Shown: positions 1 to 7,501 of the stretch, piece by piece
Layout of the letters: every line of letters begins with the position of its first letter
Position numbering within the stretch: the first letter of the stretch is position 1
IMG/VR virus record: IMGVR_UViG_3300044623_000172
Coordinates: 1 to 20,645 of that record
Length of the DNA stretch: 20,645 nt
Direction: 5' to 3' (one strand)
From: a virus
Program-made: the position numbers and the translations under genes
Notes under the pieces: model-generated
Told to the model about the DNA's origin: nothing
What the model saw: only the letters and a program-made list of their open reading frames with translations
Databases searched by the model: none

Positions 1-462
1 TCTACGGACGGTAATGGCTCGCTCTGTTCCTTTTGCGTCATCGGTTCTTGCGATGGTTTGATCAACTTGAGCATCGAGTTGAGTAAGTTCTTTACGATTT
101 GCATTGATATTTTCCTTTTCTGTTTTAATTTTCTCATCAATCAATGCTAATTTAGACTGAACATCTCCAGTAGGAATTGCTTGGTCTAAATGTGCCTTTG
201 ATAAGAATCCGAAAATGCCCATAGATGTTAATAACATTAACACTATTAAAGCACCCACAAAGTATGACTTCATCAATGCTGGAATTTCTTTCCAGTTTCG
301 ATAAAGCCATGATGCAACTACGAGTTTCGATGCTTCAAGCAACGAACCCATAAGAGCAATCGGTACTACAGCTGCAGCAAAGATTGCGATGAGACCCATC
401 ACTGCGTAATATGCAGCAAGAGCCGACAACGATAGTGCAACTGTAAAAAGTAAATATGTCAT
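1..462 (-). CDS. membrane plus coiled-coil protein, C-terminus off the window
   Basis: Open reading frame of 154 codons with no stop before the left edge, so the protein is partial. The start ATG at 462 overlaps the stop of the GIY-YIG-like gene in an ATGA junction, which decides the start and suggests translational coupling. The first ~90 residues are very hydrophobic, with probable membrane segments near residues 3-25, 27-50 and 68-90, separated by a short basic/aromatic stretch (SWLYRNWKE). From about residue 100 it becomes a charged, helical, probably coiled-coil region rich in K, E, Q and D, ending in GTERAITVRR at the edge. Similar membrane/coiled-coil proteins are, as I recall, common in T4-like marine phages, where they have no known function. 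Possible roles are an inner-membrane scaffold or a virion component; the sequence does not decide. Confidence 0.85.
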   Translation of the reverse strand, partial: MTYLLFTVALSLSALAAYYAVMGLIAIFAAAVVPIALMGSLLEASKLVVASWLYRNWKEIPALMKSYFVGALIVLMLLTSMGIFGFLSKAHLDQAIPTGDVQSKLALIDEKIKTEKENINANRKELTQLDAQVDQTIARTDDAKGTERAITVRR

Positions 463-884
463 AGTTTGTTTTTAATATGAGAGCCATGGACTCGGACAGA
501 AATCTGTCCATTGTAGTAGTCATCTGTCTCCAACACCTTTCGTGCAAACTGTTCTCGTGCTTCTATGTAAGAACATTCAGCTTTGGATTTACAAAAGAAA
601 AGAATCTCACGAACAAAGTTATCTTTGCCGAGAGACTCTACATCTTTATTTAGTTCTATACTTGAACCATAGTACTCCATCCAATCAGAGTCTATTTTAC
701 TACGAATCTTTTTTCGTTTCTTTGTTCCGTTTTTCTGCTTCACCATCTTGTATGTAGTTTTGGAAAACTTGGATAGTTTCTTACCCACATACATACGACT
801 ACTGGACTTGTTCGTAATTAAATAAACAAATCCAACGCAGTCTTCAGGTAGTTCTTCAATAAGTTCGTTATTATAAAGCCACAT
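459..884 (-). CDS. GIY-YIG-like endonuclease family protein
   Basis: 141 aa. The N-terminus carries a GIY-YIG-type core: FVYLI (residues 19-23) for the first strand and MYVGKK (31-36) for the second, so the classical GIY reads F-V-Y and YIG reads Y-V-G. A strongly basic insert (residues 46-63) follows, then DWMEYYGSS (68-75), E108/E111 in the helix where the family has its metal-binding Glu, and N125 in the DYYNGQ segment where a conserved Asn is expected. The length fits stand-alone phage members such as the T4 Seg homing nucleases, but the ordered tail and lack of a separate DNA-binding domain leave the role open. It could be a homing, recombination-linked or host-DNA-degrading enzyme. No clear Shine-Dalgarno precedes ATG 884. 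The ATGA overlap with the next gene suggests the two are expressed together. Confidence 0.72.
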   Translation of the reverse strand: MWLYNNELIEELPEDCVGFVYLITNKSSSRMYVGKKLSKFSKTTYKMVKQKNGTKKRKKIRSKIDSDWMEYYGSSIELNKDVESLGKDNFVREILFFCKSKAECSYIEAREQFARKVLETDDYYNGQISVRVHGSHIKNKL

Positions 885-894
885 TAGAATAATC

Positions 895-910
895 AGTAGT
901 GTAAACTACT
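895..910 (-). repeat. perfect 6-bp inverted repeat in the leader of the GIY-YIG-like gene
   Basis: AGTAGT and ACTACT flank a 4-nt loop, 11 nt upstream of the GIY-YIG-like start codon. There is no T-run after the stem on either strand, so it is not an intrinsic terminator. It could be a small 5'-UTR hairpin or a binding site for a dimeric regulator, or chance. Confidence 0.35.
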
Positions 911-917
911 ATTTATT
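910..917 (-). promoter_or_regulatory. possible T4-like late promoter (AATAAATA)
   Basis: AATAAATA matches 7 of 8 bases of the T4 late element TATAAATA. It overlaps the stop codon of the zinc-ribbon gene and would give a leader of about 20 nt for the GIY-YIG-like gene. The AT-rich background makes chance matches likely. Confidence 0.25.
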
Positions 918-1059
918 CTTCCTCTTCGTAATCGTCTTCTTCGTAAATATCAGCAGAGCACACAGGGCAGTAAACGATATCTTCTATTCGTTCTTCTGAC
1001 TTGAGGATAATCTTACCTCTCGCCTGACATTCATTACATTCAAAAATCTTAGTTGTCAT
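913..1059 (-). CDS. 48-aa zinc-ribbon protein with acidic tail
   Basis: A short gene read directly from the sequence: ATG at 1059, TAA at 913-915. It begins MTTKIFECNECQARGK and contains two CxxC knuckles, C8/C11 and C33/C36, separated by 21 residues, the layout of a small zinc ribbon. The last ten residues are almost all acidic (EEDDYEEEE). The start overlaps the end of the desaturase gene by 11 nt, fitting the packed operon. Zinc ribbons of this size in phages can bind nucleic acids or act as adaptors on polymerases or nucleases; nothing here picks one. The acidic tail argues against simple DNA binding and would suit a protein-protein contact or DNA mimicry. Function unknown. Confidence 0.72.
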   Translation of the reverse strand: MTTKIFECNECQARGKIILKSEERIEDIVYCPVCSADIYEEDDYEEEE

Positions 1060-1759
1060 TTTTGACCCTTGCTAATTTTAAATTCTCTAATATCTTAAAC
1101 CACATCCAACCAATGTCGAACTCAAACCATCGTCTGCTTAATTTAGGGTTTGCTGGTTCAGCGTGATGATTGTTATGCAGTTCTTCACCACCAATTATGA
1201 TTCCAAGCATTGATATGTTCTTTGAACGATCTTTGGTATCAGTGTTACGATAACCAAACCAATGCCCAACACCATTAACTATACCTGCTGCCCAGAAAGG
1301 AATCCAAATCATTTGAATACCCCATAGAAGCAGACCAATCCAACCAAACAAAATAATATTGATGGCTAACATAATCATGATACCTGCTCTGCTATGTTTA
1401 GAGTAGATGTTATTTTCCATCCAATCATCTGGAGTTCCAACTCCGTATTGATCAACCATTGCTTTATTTTTACTGGCTTCATGATAAAGTAAAGCACCAC
1501 CAAACACCACTCTCCAAATACCATAGACATGAGGTGAATGCGGATCACCTTCTTTATCAGAGTTCTGATGATGCTTACGATGTATGGCTACCCACTGTTT
1601 AGTTACCATACCAGTAGTTAGCCACAACCAGAAACGCATGAAGTGCGCAACAGCTGGATGGAAAGTTATTCCTCTGTGTGTCTGTCCTCTATGAAGATAT
1701 AGAGTGACACACACAATTGTAATGTGTGTCATGAGCAACAGATAGATTAATTCTATCAC
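1049..1759 (-). CDS. membrane fatty-acid desaturase (acyl-CoA/acyl-lipid delta-9 type)
   Basis: 236 aa. All histidine boxes of the membrane di-iron desaturases are present: HRGQTH (H23, H28), HRKHH (H60, H63, H64) and HNNHH (H195, H198, H199). The extra metal-ligand histidine of the delta-9 family is also there, in NGVGHWFGYRN (H166). Membrane stretches lie near residues 1-20, 38-52 and 125-162. Family members put a double bond into an acyl chain using O2 and an external electron donor; no ferredoxin or cytochrome b5 domain is fused here, so the host would supply electrons. At 236 aa it is shorter than many bacterial homologues, mainly at the termini. The start is GTG at 1759, overlapping the NrdB stop (GTGA), so it sits in the nucleotide operon. 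Best read as an auxiliary metabolic gene that alters host membrane lipids during infection; that role is inference. Confidence 0.93.
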   Translation of the reverse strand: MIELIYLLLMTHITIVCVTLYLHRGQTHRGITFHPAVAHFMRFWLWLTTGMVTKQWVAIHRKHHQNSDKEGDPHSPHVYGIWRVVFGGALLYHEASKNKAMVDQYGVGTPDDWMENNIYSKHSRAGIMIMLAINIILFGWIGLLLWGIQMIWIPFWAAGIVNGVGHWFGYRNTDTKDRSKNISMLGIIIGGEELHNNHHAEPANPKLSRRWFEFDIGWMWFKILENLKLARVKNDN

Positions 1760-2748
1760 GCTGCTTTACCCCATACATCACCCCATGTGCCAGACAAAGC
1801 ACCTTTAGCATAATCAGTCACACGATTCTCAAAGAAGTTTCCGTGTACTGGTGCATTGATCATTTCTTCAACCCATGGTAGTGGATTCTTTTTAACTTTA
1901 AAGATACCCTTCATGCCAAGAGAAATTAGACGACGATCTGCAATGTAACGAATATATTGTTTAACATCCGATGCAGACAGTTCACGCATATCACCAGCAT
2001 GGTAGCAGAGATCAATAAACTTATCTTCTAACTCTACCATTCTCTCAGCGATTGTATATATCTTGCTCTTTAGTTCATCATTCCAGATCTCAGGATTCTC
2101 TTTGATATACTCACGGAACAACTTAATCATCGACTCAGCGTGGATTGTTTCATCGGCAATAGACCAAGTAACAATTTGACCCATACCTTTCATAAGACCA
2201 TGACGAGGAAAATTAAGAAGCATAATAAAAGAACTGAATAACTGCATACCCTCAGTAAAAGCAGAGAATACAGCGATATGCTCAGCAGTGCTAGCAATTG
2301 TCCCATTTCTACTAGAAATGTCGAGAACATAATCATGTTTATCTTTCATCTCCTGATATTCTAGAAACTGATTGTATGTGGTCTCAGGCAAACCCAATGT
2401 TTCAATCAAGTGTGAATACGCAGCAATGTGTAATGCTTCTCTTGCTGCAAAACCCATCAACATCATTCTTATTTCAGGTTGTGGGAAATAAGGCAAATAA
2501 TTATTAACATAACCACCAGCAACATCAATGTCTCCTTGAGTGAAGAATCGGAAGATGTTTGTGAGGAATTGTTTTTCTTCATTTGTTAGTTTCTTTTTCC
2601 AATCTTTAACATCTTCTGCCATTGGAACTTCTGAATGTAACCAATGTGCTTGTTCATGTTTCAACCAAGCATCATATGCCCATGGATAGTTGAATGGCTT
2701 GAAGTATGTTCTTTGATCTGTTAGTCTTGATTTTGTTTTAGTTATCAT
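1756..2748 (-). CDS. nrdB: ribonucleoside-diphosphate reductase small (beta) subunit
   Basis: 330 aa from ATG 2748. This start is chosen because AAGGA, overlapping the nrdA stop, sits at good spacing before it; a longer frame opens at 2778 inside nrdA but has no ribosome site. It is a class I R2 ferritin-like protein holding the diiron-tyrosyl radical centre that starts catalysis in NrdA. Ligands are visible at family spacing: D73, E104 and H107 (REALH), E166 (FTEG), E200 and H203 (DETIH). Y111 lies seven residues after E104, exactly where the radical tyrosine of E. coli NrdB (Y122) lies after E115, so a normal tyrosyl radical is predicted. The gene is one base downstream of nrdA, giving equal expression of the two subunits. 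Confidence 0.96.
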   Translation of the reverse strand: MITKTKSRLTDQRTYFKPFNYPWAYDAWLKHEQAHWLHSEVPMAEDVKDWKKKLTNEEKQFLTNIFRFFTQGDIDVAGGYVNNYLPYFPQPEIRMMLMGFAAREALHIAAYSHLIETLGLPETTYNQFLEYQEMKDKHDYVLDISSRNGTIASTAEHIAVFSAFTEGMQLFSSFIMLLNFPRHGLMKGMGQIVTWSIADETIHAESMIKLFREYIKENPEIWNDELKSKIYTIAERMVELEDKFIDLCYHAGDMRELSASDVKQYIRYIADRRLISLGMKGIFKVKKNPLPWVEEMINAPVHGNFFENRVTDYAKGALSGTWGDVWGKAA

Positions 2749-2749
2749 T

Positions 2750-4546
2750 TTATCCTTCGCAAGCCATGCATGCGCCATCCTCGGTAGTTAATGCAGTTAA
2801 GTCAATTTCTTTGATAATGTCTCGTTCAATTCGCTTTGATACCTTGTCTGCTTTGGCGATCTTATCACTACGGCAGTAGTACATAGTCTTCAATCCAGAC
2901 TTCCATGCTTGAAAATGCACGGCATGAATATACTTGATGTGACTATCTGGTCTAAAGAATACATTTAACGATTGTGCTTGATCGATATGTTGTTGCCTGT
3001 CGGAAGCGTGTTGAATGACCCAACGCTGGTCGATTTCCATAGAAGTCTTGAAAACATCTTTCTCCCATTCTCCCAGCCAATCCAAGTGCTGAACACTACC
3101 ATCATTCGCAATAATCGAACTCCATATTTCTTGGACATCTGCCTTGGGATTTGAAATAACATAATCAGTAACGACCTTATCAAGATACTTATTTTTATTT
3201 AAGTGAGAACCCGATAAAGTGTCTTGACGATAAGCGTTAGCCCTATAAGGTTCAATACTAGGAGAGGTATTGCCCATAAGAATGGAAGAACTAGCATTGG
3301 GAGCAATTGCCATGAGATGGCTGAACCGATTGCCAGTGCCTTGAGCATCAGGAGCCTCACCTCTCTCCATTCCAAGTTCTTTGTTAGCGACATCTAGTTT
3401 CTCTCTTATATTTTTAAAGATACTTTTGTTTTTACCAACTGCCAGTGATGATTCCCACGGAAGATTATTCTTCTGTAGATATGCATGCCAACCTAACGCA
3501 CCAACACCGATACTTCTTTCACGAGTTGCTGAGTACTTTGCACGCTTAATTGTGGAAGGAGCATGATCAATAAAATACTGAAGAACATTGTCAAGCATTT
3601 CCGCAACATCACGAAGGAACTGTGGTTCGTCTTTCCAGTCATCATAATACTCCAAATTCAAAGATGATAAACAACATACTGCTGTTCGTTTCTCATTTGT
3701 TGGCAGAATAATCTCTGAGCATAGATTTGATTGGTGAATCTCTAAACCAAGATCCTTTAACCATTGTGGCATTTTACGATTTGATTCATCAATAAAATGT
3801 AGGTATGGTTCACCTGTCATCATACGCATCTCGAGGATTCGTTGCCATAATTCTTTGGCTGATACAGTCTCACGAATTTCATTGGAAGCAGGATCGACTA
3901 ATTTCCAAGAGTCATCAAACTCTGGATCAATCATACACTGTTCAATGATTTCCATAAACGCATCTGGAATGTTAATCCCGTGATGCATGTTCAGAGTGCG
4001 CATATTCTGGTCGCCTGTCGGCTTGCGCATCTCTAAGAAATTAATAATATCTGGATGGCTGATATCGAGATAAGCAGCATAACTGCCACGACGAGTGCGA
4101 CCTTGCCGATATGCCAGACTTGACGCATCGTACATTTTGAGGTGAGGCATAACACCAGTAGATTTGTCATCTGCCGAACGAATACCAAAACCAATCCCAA
4201 CACCGCCACCAAGCATAGAAAGCCAATTAGTTTCACTAAGATTATCAACTAAACCCTCCGCAGTATCTTCAATATAGTTAAGGAAACATGATATAGGAAG
4301 ACCACGCTTACTACGACCAAAAGATAAAATGGGAGTAGAATAAGAGAGCCAATGCTTACTGCTGTACTCATATAACCTTTGCGCATGTTCTGGATTACTC
4401 CCAAATTTATTTGAAACAAAAGCAAATCTTTCTTGAGGACTTACCTCATCATCTTTCATATAAGATTCTTTTAATCGAATCATTCCTAACTCATCAAACA
4501 GATTATCACGAGTGTAATCTACCGTTATGCCATGCACAAGTTCCAT
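2750..4546 (-). CDS. nrdA: ribonucleoside-diphosphate reductase large (alpha) subunit, class I
   Basis: 598 aa from ATG 4546, chosen because GGGG lies 6 nt upstream; a TTG four codons earlier is possible. It reduces ribonucleotides to deoxyribonucleotides for phage DNA synthesis. Active-site marks: C87 in LPISCF, the N-x-C-x-E core in NLCSEI (N274, C276, E278), the second redox cysteine in AVCCLSS (291/292), the radical-relay Tyr pair in TMYYCRS near the C-terminus, and the C-terminal CxxC tail (C593, C596) that receives electrons from thioredoxin or glutaredoxin. It is much shorter than E. coli NrdA (761 aa): the N-terminus goes straight into the catalytic domain, so the ATP-cone that shuts the enzyme off with dATP is missing. 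That fits a virus that wants unrestrained dNTP supply. It follows thyX by 18 nt and abuts nrdB. Confidence 0.97.
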   Translation of the reverse strand: MELVHGITVDYTRDNLFDELGMIRLKESYMKDDEVSPQERFAFVSNKFGSNPEHAQRLYEYSSKHWLSYSTPILSFGRSKRGLPISCFLNYIEDTAEGLVDNLSETNWLSMLGGGVGIGFGIRSADDKSTGVMPHLKMYDASSLAYRQGRTRRGSYAAYLDISHPDIINFLEMRKPTGDQNMRTLNMHHGINIPDAFMEIIEQCMIDPEFDDSWKLVDPASNEIRETVSAKELWQRILEMRMMTGEPYLHFIDESNRKMPQWLKDLGLEIHQSNLCSEIILPTNEKRTAVCCLSSLNLEYYDDWKDEPQFLRDVAEMLDNVLQYFIDHAPSTIKRAKYSATRERSIGVGALGWHAYLQKNNLPWESSLAVGKNKSIFKNIREKLDVANKELGMERGEAPDAQGTGNRFSHLMAIAPNASSSILMGNTSPSIEPYRANAYRQDTLSGSHLNKNKYLDKVVTDYVISNPKADVQEIWSSIIANDGSVQHLDWLGEWEKDVFKTSMEIDQRWVIQHASDRQQHIDQAQSLNVFFRPDSHIKYIHAVHFQAWKSGLKTMYYCRSDKIAKADKVSKRIERDIIKEIDLTALTTEDGACMACEG

Positions 4547-4564
4547 ATATAGCCCCAAAATTTA

Positions 4565-5233
4565 TTATAGTTTTACTAATTCGTTCGCCAGAGGAAATAC
4601 CTCAGCAATTACCTTTGCGCATTGTCGTGCGACTTCTTGGTGTTCCTTCTGTGTACCATTTGCCGATCGTAATTCAATGAAGTGGATCCATGATCGTATA
4701 GTGCCATTCATGTATAAACGAGAAACAGTTAGTCCTTCTGGCAGTACTGCTCTTGCTTGTTCTTTGGCAATCCCATTTTCGATTGCCCATGCATATGCTT
4801 CTTCGGCTTCTCTAATTACTCGCTTCTGTCTTTCTTCCCACCATGTTGCCAATGCTAGATTTGTATTCTCAACGCTATTTTGACGATTCTTCGTATCTTG
4901 AAGTCGGGCTTCTCTAAGAACGAAAGATAAGTCTTTTGTTGGATCAGCATATCGCTGGCTAAATTCTTGGAACGAAAAAGAACGATGTCGCAAGATTTGT
5001 CTTGCTATGTCACGAGTAGTTTCAATTTCTAAACAAGCACTGACCATTTCTAGTGGAGACCAATGCTGATGTTTAATTAAATACTTAATTAACTTCTCTG
5101 ATGTATCTGTGTTGAACTGGTTGCTGGGATTACTAACTCTTGCGCAAAAGGCAACTAACTCTTGCACATCTACTAAACCTTCTTCAAACATTTCATCTGA
5201 AGGTTTACTATAACTTACCATTCTGACATTCAT
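4565..5233 (-). CDS. thyX: flavin-dependent thymidylate synthase
   Basis: 222 aa from ATG 5233, chosen because it forms an ATGA overlap with the primase stop and has GGA 7 nt before it; ATG 5245 is an alternative adding four residues. The ThyX signature RHRX7S is complete: R82-H83-R84 to S92, within RHRSFSFQEFSQRY. Upstream lies the HQHWSPLEM segment (residues 55-63), and the C-terminal half has the TQKEHQEVARQ region matching the family's Q-x-E-I-R substrate-binding helix. The enzyme methylates dUMP to dTMP using FAD, NADPH and methylenetetrahydrofolate. Placed between primase and nrdAB it completes a DNA-precursor operon. The length is typical for phage ThyX and nothing looks damaged. Confidence 0.96.
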   Translation of the reverse strand: MNVRMVSYSKPSDEMFEEGLVDVQELVAFCARVSNPSNQFNTDTSEKLIKYLIKHQHWSPLEMVSACLEIETTRDIARQILRHRSFSFQEFSQRYADPTKDLSFVLREARLQDTKNRQNSVENTNLALATWWEERQKRVIREAEEAYAWAIENGIAKEQARAVLPEGLTVSRLYMNGTIRSWIHFIELRSANGTQKEHQEVARQCAKVIAEVFPLANELVKL

Positions 5234-6261
5234 AGTTTTTTCCATGTACTAAATTTCAATTTTGCTTCCATACCAGAGTAGGTGTTTGTATTTATGACTT
5301 CTGTAATCTCATCGGCAGTCATTTCGCCATGTAAAATCATTTCATTCACATCTTTCTGTTCTATGTGTTCTGGAAACATACAGACAGAATAACCTAAATT
5401 GATATACTTCTCTAACTGTTTGACAATGTCTTTATTTCGTGGTTCATTGTCCATTACAATCGTTGCATTAGCAAGAATACTCCTAATAGTAGGGGTATCA
5501 AAACTTGCTCCTGAAACAGCCACTGCATTCGGTAAAAATAGCGAGTCAATTGGTCCTTCAACAACAATAATTCGTTTAGCATAATCAATCCTTTCAAGTC
5601 CATAAATTTTTTCCTGAGTTTCATCCACCTTGATGGTATAATACTTAGGCTCTTCATTTCCATACGCTCTAGCCTGATAAGCAAAACACTTACCAGCATT
5701 AGTAAAGAATGGAATAATCATCCTTGGGTGTTCGTCTTGTATTGGCTCTTGGAATTTAGCGATCACTGAGTTAGTGTATGCTTTAAACTTTGGAGCAAAG
5801 TACAAGAGACTCCATCTGTCCTTTGGAATCTTTCTTTTAACTACATACTGAACAGCAGGATGTGTCAGTGGTAGTTTATCTAGTCTTGTGAGAGACGAAA
5901 GAATATCATCTTCCAGAAGATCTTCTGGTATTGTCTCAATAACTACTTGTGTTTCAGAGATATCTTTGTGGTCATTGTATCGTGTTGCACCAGACTTATA
6001 TCGTTCAAGCACATACTCATCATACAACTTCGTATCAACATACTTAATTAGATTGCCGATGTTCGTACCGTAACCACAGTTGTGACACTTTACAAATAGA
6101 TCTGCCTTTGCACGATAGATGTAACCTCGTGCCTTCAATTTATTAGATGTGCTATCCCCACAGACTGGACATGAATAGTTCCAGAGATAGTCTTTCTTTT
6201 GTTTGAAGTTTCGCAAGCGACCGCCCAGAATTTGGGCATACTTTGCATCAATGTATAACAT
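5230..6261 (-). CDS. DNA primase (phage gp61-like, zinc ribbon plus Toprim)
   Basis: 343 aa. The N-terminal zinc ribbon is C31-x2-C34 (CPVCGDS) and C59-x2-C62 (CHNCGYG). The Toprim core follows: VVEGPIDS with catalytic E235, VMDNEPRNK with D271, and KDVNEMI with D304, in the E...DxD-like order of DnaG/gp61-type primases. It makes the RNA primers for lagging-strand synthesis, with the replicative helicase encoded elsewhere. At 343 aa it is the size of T4 gp61, and there is no fused helicase domain. The start is well supported: GGAG lies 7 nt before ATG 6261, and a consensus promoter sits just upstream, so this gene heads the operon primase-thyX-nrdA-nrdB-desaturase. Confidence 0.9.
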   Translation of the reverse strand: MLYIDAKYAQILGGRLRNFKQKKDYLWNYSCPVCGDSTSNKLKARGYIYRAKADLFVKCHNCGYGTNIGNLIKYVDTKLYDEYVLERYKSGATRYNDHKDISETQVVIETIPEDLLEDDILSSLTRLDKLPLTHPAVQYVVKRKIPKDRWSLLYFAPKFKAYTNSVIAKFQEPIQDEHPRMIIPFFTNAGKCFAYQARAYGNEEPKYYTIKVDETQEKIYGLERIDYAKRIIVVEGPIDSLFLPNAVAVSGASFDTPTIRSILANATIVMDNEPRNKDIVKQLEKYINLGYSVCMFPEHIEQKDVNEMILHGEMTADEITEVINTNTYSGMEAKLKFSTWKKL

Positions 6262-6280
6262 TACAAATCTCCACTAGTAG

Positions 6281-6315
6281 AGTATAATTATACCCCAAAC
6301 ATTCTTGCAAAGCAA
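6281..6315 (-). promoter_or_regulatory. sigma70-type promoter for the primase-thyX-nrdAB operon
   Basis: The -10 box TATAAT (6287-6292) is perfect. TTGCTT (6310-6315) lies exactly 17 bp upstream as a weak -35 (3 of 6). It follows directly after the terminator of the tail-spike gene and precedes the primase ribosome site, so position and sequence agree. The palindrome TATAATTATA spans the -10. It probably works with unmodified host RNA polymerase, as an early or middle promoter. Confidence 0.72.
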
Positions 6316-6326
6316 GTTTTATAAAA

Positions 6327-6354
6327 GATAAAACCACCCGAAGGTGGTTTTATC
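6327..6354 (-). terminator. intrinsic terminator after the tail-spike gene
   Basis: Perfect 12-bp inverted repeat (GATAAAACCACC / GGTGGTTTTATC) with a 4-nt loop that reads UUCG in the minus-strand transcript, closed by C-G, the very stable cUUCGg tetraloop. A T-rich tract (TTTTAT) follows the stem in the direction of transcription. It lies 23 bp after the tail-spike stop and separates the structural/lysis unit from the replication operon. The stem is symmetric, so weak termination from the other strand is also possible. Confidence 0.92.
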
Positions 6355-6376
6355 TGCAACATTATATACTAAAATA

Positions 6377-7486
6377 TTAAGAAACAAAACTAGGTGTGGA
6401 ATCAATCACTGCACTGGTGATTGCACTACTAATTTTATCAGTATATCCAGGTAAAAAGTAAAGATTAGCATAGTATAAAGCTGTACCAGCTACACCAGAA
6501 ATTGCTCTATTTGAAGCATCTCCTGCAGGCACTCTAAACGAAACTGTACCTACAACTGCTGTAGCAGTTGCTGCTCTTAGAATAATTCCATGTGAAGTTG
6601 CAGAAGTAGTAGTAATCATTGATGTTGCCATAGTTAGTACACCACCAGCATACACATCTATTGCGTATGAACCACCACACTCAATTTCACTGTTTCTTAT
6701 GTTACAAGTACCACCATCAACACCAATTGCTGCTACTCCTGAACCAGAAGTTTCTAGTGAATCAATATTGGCAGTTCCTGCTGCAATGTTAAGACAATGA
6801 TAATGCCCAGAACCATTATGACTTAGTTTAGTATCATTGCAATGTAAGGAAGATCCTGTGCCTGTATTTGTCATGTTAATACCATGGACATTACCATTGG
6901 CAGTAATCCAAACATCTTTTAGGTATAATCTTTGTGGATAAGAACCAGGAAATGTTAATACAGAAGTGCCAGAAGAACCAATTAGTTCAATCCCTTGTAT
7001 AGCAAAGTGGTTTTCTGAGATACTAACATTTGGACCAGTGAATGTTAGATTACCATAAAATATTATAGGAGCATGAGTTCCAGAACTGTTATCACCAACT
7101 AGAAAAATATGTCCTTTACTAAATGTCACTGCTTCTGCAGAAGCAGAAGTATTTCCACTGACTAATACTATGTAAATTGGATTAGAAGAACTTGCCACTA
7201 AAGCAGCAGCAGTGTATGCAGCCTGCAATGTCTTAAATGGAAACTCTCTTGATCCAGTAGCAGTGTAGGTATCTACTCGCTTATAATCAACATACATGTG
7301 ACTTGTCACAATATCAGATGACTCGTACTCTGCTAATGAAACAAATATACCACCTGCAGTCACACCATCTGAAACTCTAAGAGCACCAGTGGATGGATCA
7401 TAGAAAATTTCGCCTTGAGTACCGATATAAGCAGTAGCAGATCTGCCACCCATCTTATCAGCAAATAGTTTGAATGTTGCTGCCAT
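6377..7486 (-). CDS. tail spike/fibre-like virion protein with Mtd-like N-terminus and beta-helix
   Basis: 369 aa. Residues ~13-50 (IGTQGEIFYDPSTGALRVSD and the following DG-T-GG turn) match the small module that opens many phage tail fibres and the Bordetella-phage Mtd protein. Residues 66-95 (a VDTYTATGSREFPFKTLQAA stretch) resemble the first coil of a pectate-lyase-type right-handed beta-helix, and the rest is Gly/Ser/Thr/Ala-rich with repeating short beta strands, as in spikes. No catalytic residues of a depolymerase could be picked out, so binding rather than cleavage is as likely. The gene is last in the lysis/structural unit, 15 bp after the XhlA-like gene, and is followed by a strong terminator. 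A role in host recognition is inferred. Confidence 0.75.
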   Translation of the reverse strand: MAATFKLFADKMGGRSATAYIGTQGEIFYDPSTGALRVSDGVTAGGIFVSLAEYESSDIVTSHMYVDYKRVDTYTATGSREFPFKTLQAAYTAAALVASSSNPIYIVLVSGNTSASAEAVTFSKGHIFLVGDNSSGTHAPIIFYGNLTFTGPNVSISENHFAIQGIELIGSSGTSVLTFPGSYPQRLYLKDVWITANGNVHGINMTNTGTGSSLHCNDTKLSHNGSGHYHCLNIAAGTANIDSLETSGSGVAAIGVDGGTCNIRNSEIECGGSYAIDVYAGGVLTMATSMITTTSATSHGIILRAATATAVVGTVSFRVPAGDASNRAISGVAGTALYYANLYFLPGYTDKISSAITSAVIDSTPSFVS

Positions 7487-7501
7487 TTATTTTCTCTTTT
7501 C

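Noticed and set aside
2749-2778. Longer nrdB beginning at 2778
   Set aside because: Would overlap nrdA by 29 nt with no ribosome site, whereas ATG 2748 has AAGGA at correct spacing.
4566-4571. TATAAT upstream of nrdA as a promoter
   Set aside because: No -35-like hexamer at 16-18 bp; the match is made by the thyX tandem stop codons (CTA TAA TAA).
5234-5245. thyX beginning at ATG 5245
   Set aside because: Possible, but without a clear ribosome site; ATG 5233 forms the ATGA overlap typical of this genome.
7487-7501. AAAATAAATGG before the tail-spike and XhlA-like starts as a shared promoter
   Set aside because: The match includes the start codon itself, so a transcript starting downstream would lack the start; better read as AT-rich spacing before ATG.
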